This document shows positions 7,672 to 16,301 of a DNA stretch of 64,000 bases, in pieces. The DNA comes from JACDAN01 sp963827705. GTDB lineage: Bacteria > Actinomycetota > Thermoleophilia > Gaiellales > Gaiellaceae. The position numbers and the translations under genes are program-made. The stretch is taken from contig CAWHBN010000022.1 in the NCBI GenBank assembly GCA_963827705.1, forward strand, positions 212,565-276,564, given 5' to 3'. Position 1 is the stretch's first letter. Every line of letters begins with the position of its first letter. The notes under the pieces were generated by a model, which saw nothing but the letters and a program-made list of their open reading frames with translations, was not told the origin of the DNA and did not search any database.

Positions 7672-9293
7672 ATGATCCTCCTCGGGATCGCGTTCCTTGC
7701 GGGCTTGATCACGGCCATCTCGCCGTGCGTCCTGCCCGTGCTCCCGATCCTGCTCGGCGGCGGTGCCTCGGGCCGTCGGCCCTTCGGGATCATCCTCGGC
7801 CTCGTCGGAAGCTTCAGCGTCTTCACCGTCGCCGGCGCGGCCTTGCTCGACAGCCTGGGACTTCCCCAGGACACATTGCGCAACCTCGCGATCGTCCTGC
7901 TCCTGCTGCTGGCGGCGACGCTCCTCTTCCCGGCGGTGGCCCGGGTGGTGGAGCGACCCCTTCTGCGCCTCACACGCGGCCGGCCGCGCACCGAGAGCAG
8001 CGGGATCGTGCTCGGCGCGAGCCTGGGCCTCGTCTTCGTCCCCTGCGCCGGGCCCGTCCTGGCCGCGGTGACCGCGCTCTCGGCGACCGGCGGCGGAGGG
8101 CTCGAGACGTTCTTCGTGGCCGTGGCCTACGCGAGCGGCGCCGCCGTTCCGATGCTGGCGATCGCCGTCGGGGGCAAGAGGCTCACCGAGGGTGTCGGCT
8201 TCTTCCGCCGGCACGCGGAGACGACCCGCCGTTTCGCCGGCGCGTTGATAGGGGTCTCCGCGATCGCAATCGCGATCGGCGTCGACCAAGGCTTCACGAC
8301 CGCGGTCCCCGGCTACACCGAGGCGCTGCAGAAGAGGGTCGAGCAGAACGCCACCGCGAAGCGCGAGCTCGCCCAGCTCCGGCGCACCGGCGATGAGCCC
8401 GCGCTGGCCGCCGCAGGCACCGCGCCGGTCGCGCCGGAGCTCGGAGGGATCGTCGGCTGGATCAACTCCGACCCGGTCTCGCTCCGCGAGCTCCGCGGCC
8501 GGGTCGTCCTCATCGACTTCTGGACGTACTCGTGCGTCAACTGCCTCCGCACCCTGCCCCATCTCAAGACCTGGGACCGGATGTATCGGGACGACGGCCT
8601 GACGATCGTGGGCGTCCACGCGCCCGAGTTCGCCTTCGAGCGCGAGCCCGACAACGTGCGGAGCGCCGTTCGCAAGCTTGGGATTCGCTACCCGGTCGCG
8701 CTCGACAACGACTTCGTGACCTGGACGAGCTACGCGAACCAGTACTGGCCGGCGAAGTACCTGATCGACCGCTCGGGCCGAGTCCGCTACTACCACTACG
8801 GGGAAGGGAAATACGAGGAGACCGAGCGGCAGATCCGCCGCTACCTCGGGTCGGGCGCCGGCGGGGAGGTCTCGAAGGTCGCCGACCGGACTCCGAGCGG
8901 GCCGCTGACCCCCGAGTCGTATCTGGGCTTCGACCGGCTCGCCCGGTTCGTCGGCAGCCGGGTCGTCGCGAATCGCGAGGCTTCCTATCGCTTCCCGCGG
9001 TTCCTCGGTCCCGACCAGCTCGCGTACGAGGGCCGCGTCGTGGTCGAGCCGGAGCGGATCGTGGCCAGGCGGGGAGCACGGCTGCGATTCGGTTCACCGC
9101 CCGCGAGGTGAACCTCGTCCTGGGTGGCAGCGGTCGGGTCGAGGTTCTGCTCGACGGCCGGCGCCGCCGAACGCTGACGGTCGGCGGCGAGCCGCGCCTC
9201 TACAGGCTGCTCGACCTTCCGGAGGCGGGCGAAGGGCTGCTCGAGCTCCGTTTCACACCGGGCCTCTCCGCCTACGCGTTCACGTTCGGATAG
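7672..9293 (+). CDS. DipZ-like CcdA–thioredoxin fusion (frameshifted)
   Basis: Integral-membrane thiol-disulfide protein that would pass reducing power to extracytoplasmic thiols, for example in cytochrome c maturation. Residues 1-225 form a CcdA-type domain (ISPCVLPVLP with Cys19; LVFVPCAGPVL). An external thioredoxin-like domain follows with WTYSCVNCLRTLP (Cys288, Cys291). The C-terminal module starts at TPESYLGFDR. The first frame stops at 9111, but another frame continues the expected ending (FTAREVNLVLGG to GLSAYAFTFG, stop 9291-9293). One base seems missing near 9087; restored length is 540. It is either broken or an assembly error. It sits beside suf genes and a cytochrome c. Confidence 0.82.
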
Positions 9294-9315
9294 GAGGGCT
9301 CGCCGAAATACCGGC

Positions 9316-9435
9316 TGTGCCGCCAGGCCGCGCTGCTCGCCCTCAGGCCGCGTCCTCAGTCGCACCCGTATCTCATTCGATACGGGCGCTCCCTGCGTCC
9401 TTGCCTGGGAACGAGCATCGCGCCCTGGCAACGAG
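9316..9435 (+). repeat. Covarying structured element, copy A
   Basis: A 120-base element whose second copy is at 55186-55301. Shared blocks are TGTGCCGCCAGGCCGCGC, GCGTCCTCAGTCGC, CTCCCTGCGTCCTTG and CATCGC(G/A)CCCTGGCAACGA. Between them are helices. The closing helix is GCCAGG/CCTGGC. Next come TGCTCG (9334-9339) with CGAGCA (9412-9417), CAGGC (9344-9348) with GCCTG (9403-9407), and an apical hairpin CCCGTATC (9365-9372)/GATACGGG (9379-9386). In copy B the helices have other bases but still pair. It lies between the converging dipZ-like and cytochrome genes. A structured RNA or a mobile hairpin are both possible; no transposase is present. Confidence 0.75.
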
Positions 9436-9455
9436 CGATATTCCGGCGAACCCTC

Positions 9456-10833
9456 CTAGGCATTCGCGCCGCGCAGGCAGTCCGCGTAGTACCGGCCGGC
9501 CAGGAACCGCCGGCAGTCGGCCCGCTTCGCTTCCGGGGAGCTGTGTTTGACGGCGACGATCGAGCCGATCCCGTACGCACAGTAGGACCGGTGTGCGGGC
9601 TTCGCCAGCTGGCAGAGGCGGGCAGCGCCGAGGTCGGACGGATTGGTGTTGAGGATGTCGCGCACCGCGCCGAAGATGCACTCCTCTTCCCCGCTGCCGG
9701 CATTTGCGCACAGATCCCGCGCCTTGGCGGGATCCTGACGCGAGTTTCCTGACGCATCGCGTCCGTACGACTGGAAGCACAGCTCGACGAAGCCTGGCTC
9801 GCTCTTTCGGCACCAATCGGCGGTCTTCTTCCAGTCCCAACCGACGCTCGGGAGGATCCGCGATGTGACGAGCAGGTAGCAGTACGTCTTGTCCGAATGC
9901 GACACGATCCCGCACGGGTAGAGCAGGTCATCCTTTTTCAGCCACGGCGAGGTGATCCCGTAGGAAGACTGCTGGTTCTCCATGAAGACGCCGCCGCTGC
10001 ACGAGACGCGGTCGAAGTCGGTGCCGAGCCGGTGGCAGAGGCGCAACGCGCCGGGCAGGTCGTACAGCGTGTAGAGCATCAGCCCGTGGCCGAGCCCGTG
10101 GACGCACTGGTAGTAGACGAATGAGCTGGAGGTGCTCTTTGTCTGGTCGCAGACCGTTCGTGCGACCGAGGCGACCTCGGTCTTCGGGACGCCTGCGAGC
10201 TTCCACTCCAGGAGGCCGTGGTAGTAGCCGGACGCGCAGATCCCGTTCCCCTCGGCGAGCGCCTTGCCGACGTTCCCGTCGTAGTGCTGGAGCGAGGCGG
10301 CGCCGATCGTGTGCGCGATCCGGTGACAGTCGGCCGCGACGGCATCGTCGCTGAGCTTTTCCGCGAAGAGTGCGAGTGCCGGTTTCGGGCCTTCGCGGTA
10401 GGCGATGTTTCCGAATGCCTGCCGACGGCAGTCGGCGTCGAGACATCCCTCGAGCCGCTCGGTGTTCGGCTTGAACGGCTTGATCTTGGAGACGGCGGCC
10501 GCTGCCTGGCCTTGCTTCCCGCCTGAGACGAATGTCGCGACGTCGCGGATCTCCTGGTCGCTCAGGTCGCCCTCGAACGACGGCATCGCGCCGCCTCCGC
10601 TCTTCACCTTGGCGACGACCTCGTCGAATGACGGACTTCGCGTCGTCGAGGTTCGGCCCGACGGATCCGCTCGACCCGGCGGCGTCCAGCGTGTGGCAGC
10701 CGCCGCACCCGGCGTCGGCGAAGACCTTCGCGCCGGGCTCGCTCGACTCGGAGCCGGAGTCGCCGTCCCCGCCGCACCCCGCGAGGAGCCCGATGCATGC
10801 AATTGCTGTCAGTACGAAGAGCCTGGCTCGCAT
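9456..10833 (-). CDS. Cytochrome c fused to Cys/His-rich domain (frameshifted)
   Basis: A lipoprotein signal (MRARLFVLTAIACIGLLAGC) leads to a cytochrome c domain with CGGCHTLDAAG and, after a frame change near 10635, SFDEVV and GGGAMPSFEGDLSDQEIRD. One extra base there restores a 458-residue protein (1378 nt = 459 codons + 1). The remaining ~330 residues are unrecognised, with about 17 cysteines and motifs CHRIAHTIG, CASGYYHGLLE and YYQCVHGLGHGLM. The many Cys and His suggest disulfides, heme or metal binding outside the cell. A start at 10802 would lack the signal and heme site and is rejected. It is divergent from the methyltransferase. Confidence 0.75.
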
Positions 10834-10840
10834 CGCGCCA

Positions 10841-10859
10841 AGAGTAGTGGGGATACCCT
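10841..10859. promoter_or_regulatory. Divergent leaderless-type -10 boxes
   Basis: In the 35-base gap between divergent genes, TACTCT on the minus strand (10846-10841) lies 7 bases before the cytochrome ATG. TACCCT on the plus strand (10854-10859) lies 9 bases before the methyltransferase ATG. Both placements predict mRNAs with little or no leader. Confidence 0.4.
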
Positions 10860-10868
10860 GACGCCTCG

Positions 10869-11513
10869 ATGGCGGGATGCTGCTCCCGGCAGGGATACGA
10901 CAGTTTCTTCACCGAGAAGATCGCAAGGCGTGACGCGCGCTCCTACCGGCGGCGTGGTCTCGACCCCAATGCCCGGCGGATCGCCGGTTTCGTCGCGCGC
11001 CGTGGGGTCGCCGGCAGCGTGCTCGACGTCGGAGGTGGGAACGGGGTGCTCGGCCTCGAGCTCTTGAAGGCCGGCGCGGAGCGAGCGATCACCGTCGAGC
11101 TCTCCTCGTCGTACGACGCGACGGCGACGGAGCTCGCGCGGGAGGCCGGAGTCCAGGACCGGGTGGAGCGGCGGGTCGTCGACTTCGCGGACGCCGCCGA
11201 GGAGTTTCCGGAAGCCGATGTCGTCGTCATGCACCGTGTCGTCTGCTGCTACCCGGACGGCGAGGCGCTCGTTGCGGCCGCCGCCGACCGAGCGCGCCGC
11301 CTCCTCGCGTTCAGCTTTCCCCGCCGAAGCTGGTGGACACGGGTCGGGGCGTCGGCCGTCAACGCTTACCTTGCTGCGCGCTCCATGGAGTACCGCTCCT
11401 TCATCCACCGCCCCGACCGGCTGTTCGCGGCCGCGGAAAGCGCCGGTCTCACCGCGGCGTGGGCGTACGACGGCGCGCTCTGGCGCCTCGTCGGCTTCGA
11501 GCGCCCGACCTAG
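10869..11513 (+). CDS. Class I SAM-dependent methyltransferase
   Basis: A 214-residue soluble protein with the SAM-binding motif VLDVGGGNGVLGLELL, followed by acidic VELSSSY and the post-I motif ADVVVMHRVVCCYPD. The FSFPRRSWWTRVGASAVN stretch resembles magnesium-protoporphyrin or small-molecule methyltransferases, but the substrate cannot be told. The N-terminal GYDSFFTEKIARRDARSYRRRGLD helix is typical of such enzymes. It precedes sufS by 29 bases on the same strand. Confidence 0.75.
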   Translation: MAGCCSRQGYDSFFTEKIARRDARSYRRRGLDPNARRIAGFVARRGVAGSVLDVGGGNGVLGLELLKAGAERAITVELSSSYDATATELAREAGVQDRVERRVVDFADAAEEFPEADVVVMHRVVCCYPDGEALVAAAADRARRLLAFSFPRRSWWTRVGASAVNAYLAARSMEYRSFIHRPDRLFAAAESAGLTAAWAYDGALWRLVGFERPT

Positions 11514-11542
11514 GCCTCCACCCCCGGGGCTACCATGGCCCC

Positions 11543-12787
11543 ATGGCCGTCGAGGCGCGCACGAAGCTCGACGCGCAGAAGCTGCGCGCCGACTTCCCGA
11601 TCCTCCAGCAGGAGATCAACGGCAAGCCGCTCGCGTATCTCGACTCCGCCGTGACGGCGCAGAAGCCTCGGCAGATGCTGGAGGCGATGACCCATTTCTA
11701 CGAGACCTCGTACGGAAACGTCCACCGCGGCGTCTATGCGCTGGCAGAGCGGTCGACGGAGGCGTTCGAGGGCGCGCGCGACCGGATCGCGAAGTTCGTC
11801 AACGCGCCTTCCTCGCGGGAGCTGATCTTCACGCGGAACGCCACGGAGAGCCTCAACCTCGTCGCCTACGCGTACGGGCTCGCGAGGCTCGGGCCGGGAG
11901 ATGTCGTCGTCGTCACCGAGCTCGAGCACCACTCCAACTTCGTGCCGTGGCAGTACGTCGCCAAGCGGACAGGCGCGTCGTTCCGGATGGTGCGCCTGAC
12001 CGACAGCGGTGAGCTCGACCTGGATGGGCTCGACGAGCTCACGCGCGACGGCGAGCTCAAGGTCGTCGCCGCCAACCTCGTCTCCAATGCGCTCGGGACC
12101 GTGAATCCCGTCGAGAAGCTGACGGCGTGGGCCCACGAGCACGGCGCGGTCACCGTCGTCGACGCCGCGCAGGCGGCGCCACACCGGCAGATCGACGTTC
12201 AGGCGCTCGGGTGCGATTTCCTCGCGTTCTCCGCGCACAAGCTCTGCGGACCGAGCGGTGTCGGTGCTCTCTGGGGCCGCCGCGAGCTGCTCGAGTCGAT
12301 GGAGCCGTTCAACCTCGGCGGCCACATGATCCGCAAGGTGCAGTTCGAGGAGACCACCTGGGGCGATCTCCCGCACAAGTTCGAGGCAGGGACGTCGCCG
12401 ATCGCCGAAGCCGTCGGGTTCGGCGCGGCGATCGACTACCTGAACGGGATCGGGCTCGACGCGATCGAGCAGCACGAGCACGACCTCGTCGCCTACGCGC
12501 TCGACCGCCTCGGCGACGTGCCGGGGATCCAGCTGTACGGGCCGGCGCCTGAGAAACGGGCCGGGATCGTCTCGTTCAACATGGAGGGCATCCACCCACA
12601 CGACGTCGCGCAGGTCCTGGACTGGGAGGGCGTCGCGATCCGCGCGGGCCACCACTGCTGCCAGCCGTTGATGGCCAGGCTCGGCGTCGCAGCGACGAAT
12701 CGCGCGAGCTTCTACCTCTACACCGTCCAGGACGATGTCGATCGCCTCCACGACGGGCTCCTCCGCGCGCGAAAGGTGTTCGGCTAG
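11543..12787 (+). CDS. sufS: Cysteine desulfurase SufS
   Basis: SufS removes sulfur from cysteine to feed Fe-S assembly. This 414-residue PLP enzyme has its Schiff-base lysine in FSAHKLCGPSGVG (Lys233) and a persulfide cysteine in GHHCCQPLM (Cys372). Other family phrases are NVHRGVYALAERSTEAFEGAR and ITFTRNATE-like sequence. The ATG at 11543 is chosen because MAVEARTKLDAQKLRADFPIL matches family N-termini. sufU starts 10 bases after the stop. Confidence 0.95.
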   Translation: MAVEARTKLDAQKLRADFPILQQEINGKPLAYLDSAVTAQKPRQMLEAMTHFYETSYGNVHRGVYALAERSTEAFEGARDRIAKFVNAPSSRELIFTRNATESLNLVAYAYGLARLGPGDVVVVTELEHHSNFVPWQYVAKRTGASFRMVRLTDSGELDLDGLDELTRDGELKVVAANLVSNALGTVNPVEKLTAWAHEHGAVTVVDAAQAAPHRQIDVQALGCDFLAFSAHKLCGPSGVGALWGRRELLESMEPFNLGGHMIRKVQFEETTWGDLPHKFEAGTSPIAEAVGFGAAIDYLNGIGLDAIEQHEHDLVAYALDRLGDVPGIQLYGPAPEKRAGIVSFNMEGIHPHDVAQVLDWEGVAIRAGHHCCQPLMARLGVAATNRASFYLYTVQDDVDRLHDGLLRARKVFG

Positions 12788-12797
12788 CCTCCTTTCC

Positions 12798-13226
12798 GTG
12801 GAAGACCTGTACAGAGAGGTCATCCTCGACCACTACAAGAACCCCCGGGGACACGGGGTGATCGAGGATGCCGACGCGCAGGCCGAGGGCCTGAACCCGC
12901 TTTGCGGCGACGAGGTCGCGATCTACGTTGCCTTCGGCGCGGACGGCGAGACGATCGACGAGGTCAAGTTCTCCGGCCGCGGTTGCGCGATCAGCCAGGC
13001 GGCGACGTCGATGCTGATGGAGATGGTCGAGGGTCGGACCGCGACAGAGATCGCAGAGCTCTCGAAGGACGAGCTGCTCGAAGAGATCGGAATCCCGTTG
13101 ACGCCCATCCGGCTCAAGTGCGCGCTGCTCGGGCTCGGGGTCCTCAAGGTCGCGCTGCATCGGGCGAAGGGCACCCCGCTCCCCGCGGAGTGGGCTGGGC
13201 TGGACGACCAGTTCAAGGTTTCGTAG
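12798..13226 (+). CDS. sufU: Fe-S assembly sulfur acceptor SufU
   Basis: A 142-residue IscU-fold protein of the Zn-binding SufU type, which accepts sulfur from SufS. The conserved cysteines are Cys36 (NPLCGDEV), Cys63 (GRGCAIS) and Cys108 (RLKCALL). An insertion between the second and third cysteines fits SufU rather than IscU. The GTG start gives MEDLYREVILDHYKNPRGHG, the usual N-terminus. It is the second gene of the sufS-sufU-Rieske unit. Confidence 0.93.
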   Translation: MEDLYREVILDHYKNPRGHGVIEDADAQAEGLNPLCGDEVAIYVAFGADGETIDEVKFSGRGCAISQAATSMLMEMVEGRTATEIAELSKDELLEEIGIPLTPIRLKCALLGLGVLKVALHRAKGTPLPAEWAGLDDQFKVS

Positions 13227-13232
13227 ACCGGC

Positions 13233-13544
13233 TTGGCGCTGGTCACCGTCGCGCCGCTCGACGAGTTCCCGCCCGGCAGTGTCAAGATCGTCCACGTCGG
13301 CCAAGTCGCGGTAGGCGTCTACAACCTGGGCGGAAAGCTCTGCGCGATCGAGGACCGCTGCTCGCACGACGACGGGCCGCTCGCGGAGGGTGAGCACGAC
13401 CCCGACCGCGGCGTCGTGATCTGTCCGCGCCACGGTTCCGAGTTCGACATCTGCTCGGGCCGGCCGCTCTCCCTTCCCGCGTACCAACCGGTGGAGACGT
13501 TTCCCGTCGTGGTGGAGGATGGCGTGGTGAAGGTGGACGTCTGA
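13233..13544 (+). CDS. Rieske [2Fe-2S] ferredoxin
   Basis: A 103-residue soluble Rieske protein with the cluster motif C43-x-H45 (CSHDDGP) and C64-x2-H67 (CPRHGSEFD). Small Rieske proteins of this kind carry electrons for oxygenases or take part in actinobacterial suf loci. Here it follows sufU by 6 bases and overlaps the next start by one base. The start is TTG. Whether it is a SUF client or an assembly factor is unknown. Confidence 0.92.
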   Translation: MALVTVAPLDEFPPGSVKIVHVGQVAVGVYNLGGKLCAIEDRCSHDDGPLAEGEHDPDRGVVICPRHGSEFDICSGRPLSLPAYQPVETFPVVVEDGVVKVDV

Positions 13545-14155
13545 TGCTCGACGACCGGGTTCGGGCGGTGCTGAAGCGGCTCGAGGCGGAGGACGCCGCG
13601 GAGCGCGAGCAGGGTGTCTCTCGGGAGCTTCGCTCCAGGCAGGTCGCGAGGACGACGGGGCAGTTCCTTTTCGACCTGGTCGCGCCCCAGACCGACTGCG
13701 AGGTCCTGGAGATCGGAGGATCGCGCGGCTACTCGACGATCTGGCTCGCCGCCGGCCTCCGCTACTTCGGCGGGCGGATCCTCTCGCTGGAGGCCGACCC
13801 GTTGAAGGCCGAGGCCTGGCGGGCCAACATCGCCGAGGCGGGTCTGGAAGAGATAGCCGAGCTGATCGAAGGTGACGCGTTCGAGACGCTTCCGAAGATC
13901 GACGACGTCTTCGACATCGTCTTCATCGATGCCGAGAAGGACGACTACGAGCGGCTCTTCGAGCTCGCCCGGCCCAAGGTCGAGCCCGGTGGCCTCTTCG
14001 TGGCCGACAACGTCCTCTCCCACGAGGAGACGCTGGGCGCGTACTCGCGAGCGCGCCAGGCGGACCCCACGCTCGAGTCCGTCACCGTCCCGCTCGACCG
14101 GGGGCTCGAGCTCAGCGTCGTGCTCCAGCCGGATACTCCCCCGGTGGGGGGCTGA
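13544..14155 (+). CDS. O-methyltransferase family 3-like protein
   Basis: A 203-residue class I methyltransferase. The SAM site is VLEIGGSRGYSTIWLA, with an acidic residue at the end of the next strand (LSLEADP). IVFIDAEKDDYERLFELARPKVEPGG and VADNVLSHEE match the catechol/caffeoyl-CoA O-methyltransferase fold. The substrate is unknown. The start overlaps the Rieske stop, so it belongs to the suf-linked operon, and it ends just before the ABC-F leader. Confidence 0.8.
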   Translation: MLDDRVRAVLKRLEAEDAAEREQGVSRELRSRQVARTTGQFLFDLVAPQTDCEVLEIGGSRGYSTIWLAAGLRYFGGRILSLEADPLKAEAWRANIAEAGLEEIAELIEGDAFETLPKIDDVFDIVFIDAEKDDYERLFELARPKVEPGGLFVADNVLSHEETLGAYSRARQADPTLESVTVPLDRGLELSVVLQPDTPPVGG

Positions 14156-14181
14156 CCGACCTCCTCCCTCTCCGCTACATT
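14152..14181 (+). promoter_or_regulatory. Putative promoter of the ABC-F leader
   Basis: CTGACC (14152-14157) and TACATT (14176-14181) are spaced by 18 bases and resemble -35 and -10 elements. Transcription would start near 14188, giving a leader of about 230 bases. The -35 overlaps the stop codon of the O-methyltransferase gene. This is a by-eye call. Confidence 0.35.
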
Positions 14182-14213
14182 TCGGCTTACCGCGGAAAGG
14201 AGGTGGTCCGGTA

Positions 14214-14255
14214 GTGAAATCTTCAAGTACGGGCAGTGGAGGTACCAGCGGGTAG
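14214..14255 (+). CDS. Leader peptide ORF upstream of ABC-F gene
   Basis: A 13-codon GTG ORF encoding MKSSSTGSGGTSG. Its ribosome-binding site, AAAGGAGGTGGTCC (14196-14209), is almost fully complementary to the 16S rRNA 3' end, the strongest in the window. Codons 10-13 contain TACCAGCGG (14243-14251), which is perfectly complementary to CCGCTGGTA at 14362-14370 and could also pair with the terminator arm at 14383-14389. A ribosome stalled here would change downstream folding. ABC-F genes are commonly controlled by such attenuators; expression is not shown. Confidence 0.55.
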   Translation: MKSSSTGSGGTSG

Positions 14256-14377
14256 GGGCGTGTCCCCGAGACCTGTAGGGAACCGCCTAGCCAGCGTGGG
14301 GGACGTCGCGCTACGCGCCACCGGCATCCAGCCGAGTAGGTAAGCGCCTCTACCAAATCCACCGCTGGTATCGGATC

Positions 14378-14411
14378 GGGGGCCGCTGGAAACAGCGGCC
14401 CCCATCTTTTT
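14378..14411 (+). terminator. Intrinsic terminator in the ABC-F leader
   Basis: A perfect 11-bp stem GGGGGCCGCTG (14378-14388)/CAGCGGCCCCC (14393-14403) with a GAAA loop, followed by ATCTTTTT. It ends 9 bases before the ABC-F ATG, with GGAG at 14412-14415 just after it. A terminator directly in front of a gene implies conditional readthrough. A further leader helix is GTCCCC (14262-14267)/GGGGAC (14299-14304). Confidence 0.8.
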
Positions 14412-14420
14412 GGAGCAGCC

Positions 14421-16301
14421 ATGGCAGTCGTGATCGCAAATCAGCTCCGCAAGGAGTTCGCGGGAGACCCGCTCTTCGACGGCGTCTCGTTCAAGGTCGA
14501 ACGCCGAGACCGGCTCTCGCTCGCCGGCCCCAACGGGGCCGGCAAGACGACGCTGCTCCGGATGCTCGCGCGCGAGCTGCCGGTGGAGGGCGGCGAGCTC
14601 GTGTTCTCCAAAGGCACGCGCGTCGCGCTGCACGACCAGCGCCCGCCGCTCGAGCAGGGGCTGACCCTGCGCGAGTACGTCCTCTCCGGCGCCTCCGACT
14701 TGATCGCGCTGGAGGAGGAGCTGCGGACGCTCGAGCAGGCGATGGCAGGCGGCGACCACGACCAGGCGACGCTCGGGCGCTACGCCGACGCCCAGGCGCG
14801 GCTCGAGCACGCGGGCGGCTACGCCTGGCGCGACCGGACGGCCGGCGTCGTGCGGGGCCTGGGCTTCACGGATGCTGACCTCGACCGCCTCCTGGACACG
14901 TTCTCGGGCGGCGAGCTGACGCGCGCGTCGCTGGCACGCTCCCTGGCCGGCGACCCGGATCTCCTGCTCCTGGACGAGCCGACGAACCACCTGGACGTCG
15001 AGAGCATCGAGTGGCTCGAGCGCGAGCTTCAGTCCCTCGACGCCGCCGTGATCCTCGTCGCGCACGACCGTTGGTTCCTCGAGGCGGTGACGAACGGCGT
15101 GCTCGAGCTCTCGGGCGGCCGCTCGCTCTACTTCAAGGGGCCGTGGCACCAGTGGCGGCGCGAGAAGGTTGCTCGCGCGCTGCACGCGCAGAAGGCTCTC
15201 GACCGCCTGGAAGGCGACATCGCGCGCCTCGAGCGCTTCGTGGAGCGCTTCCGGTACAAGAAGACCAAGGCGAAGCAGGCCCAGGCGAAGCTGACGCACA
15301 TCGGCCGGCTGGAGGAGGAGCGCGGCGGTCAGGCCGAGACGCTCGACCGCCTGACGACGAGGAAGCGGTCGATGGGCTTCGACTTCTTGAAGCCGGCCCG
15401 AAGCGGCCGGACCGTGGTCGAGGCTGCCGGCCTCGACGTCAAGGCAGGCGACAAGGAGCTCCTCGACGGGGTCGACTTCGCGCTCGAGCGCGCCGAGCAC
15501 GTCGCACTGGTCGGCCCTAACGGCTCGGGGAAGACGACGCTGCTGGAGACGATGCTCGGCCGCCGCGACGCGGCCGCCGGGACGGTGCGGCTCGGGCACG
15601 GCGTCGAGGCCGCGTACTTCTCGCAGCAGGAGCTGGAGCTGGACGAGCGAGGGACCGTGCTCGACTGCGTCCAGGGCTCGACGGGGCTGCCGCGCCAATC
15701 GGCGCAGAACCTCCTCGGTCGCTTCCTCTTCTCCGGCTGGGACGAGCAGTCGAAGCCGGTGACAGTTCTCTCGGGCGGTGAGCGCCGCCGGCTCGCTCTG
15801 GCGATCGTGGTCGCCTCGGGCGCGAACTTCCTGGTGCTCGACGAGCCGACGAACCACCTCGACCTCGAGAGCCGCGAGGCGCTGGAGGCCGCGCTCGAAG
15901 CCTTCCCCGGGACCGTGCTGCTCGTCTCGCACGATCGCGCGCTGCTCGACGCCGTCGCCCAACGGACGATGGCGATCGAGGACCATGGCCTGCGCTCCTA
16001 CGAGGGTGGCTGGGCTGAGCTCGTCCGTCGCCGTGAGGAGGTCGCGAAAGCCGCCGAGCCGCCGGCGCCGAAGGTCACGAAGAAACCGAAAACGGTCTCC
16101 ACGAAGCCGACCGGCCCGACCGCCCTTCAGGTCGTCGAGGCGGACATCGCGAAGCAGGAGGAGCGCGTCGCCGAGCTCGAGCGCGAGCTCGCGAACGACT
16201 GGGGCAACGCGGATCTTCTCCGCCGGCATCGCGGTGCGCGCGACGAGCTCCAGGCGCTGCTCGCCCGGTGGGAGCGCCTGTTCGAATCCTCAGGCGTCTA
16301 G
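14421..16301 (+). CDS. ABC-F family ATPase
   Basis: A 626-residue soluble protein with two ABC domains and no membrane part, the layout of ribosome-acting ABC-F proteins (Uup, EttA and antibiotic-protection factors). Walker A motifs are GPNGAGKTT (36-44) and GPNGSGKTT (365-373). The signatures are FSGGELTRASLARSL and LSGGERRRLALAI. Each domain has LDEPTNHLD. The inter-domain linker is Arg/Lys-rich (FRYKKTKAKQAQAKL). A C-terminal coiled coil (EERVAELERELAN) suggests the Uup type. An attenuator-like leader precedes it, and its end overlaps the 3' end of the converging ANTAR gene. Confidence 0.93.
   Translation: MAVVIANQLRKEFAGDPLFDGVSFKVERRDRLSLAGPNGAGKTTLLRMLARELPVEGGELVFSKGTRVALHDQRPPLEQGLTLREYVLSGASDLIALEEELRTLEQAMAGGDHDQATLGRYADAQARLEHAGGYAWRDRTAGVVRGLGFTDADLDRLLDTFSGGELTRASLARSLAGDPDLLLLDEPTNHLDVESIEWLERELQSLDAAVILVAHDRWFLEAVTNGVLELSGGRSLYFKGPWHQWRREKVARALHAQKALDRLEGDIARLERFVERFRYKKTKAKQAQAKLTHIGRLEEERGGQAETLDRLTTRKRSMGFDFLKPARSGRTVVEAAGLDVKAGDKELLDGVDFALERAEHVALVGPNGSGKTTLLETMLGRRDAAAGTVRLGHGVEAAYFSQQELELDERGTVLDCVQGSTGLPRQSAQNLLGRFLFSGWDEQSKPVTVLSGGERRRLALAIVVASGANFLVLDEPTNHLDLESREALEAALEAFPGTVLLVSHDRALLDAVAQRTMAIEDHGLRSYEGGWAELVRRREEVAKAAEPPAPKVTKKPKTVSTKPTGPTALQVVEADIAKQEERVAELERELANDWGNADLLRRHRGARDELQALLARWERLFESSGV

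Noticed and set aside
9316..9435. Insertion-sequence remnant
   Set aside because: No transposase, target duplication or terminal inverted repeat is evident, and the helices covary rather than being copied. A mobile origin is not fully excluded.
9456..10802. Start of the Cys/His protein at 10802
   Set aside because: The N-terminal 50 residues in that frame are Ser/Arg/Pro-rich shadow sequence. The real signal peptide and heme motif lie in another frame starting at 10833.
14188..14420. tRNA, tmRNA, SRP RNA or RNase P RNA in the ABC-F leader
   Set aside because: No cloverleaf, tag-ORF or class-specific conserved sequence was seen. The attenuator reading explains the parts.
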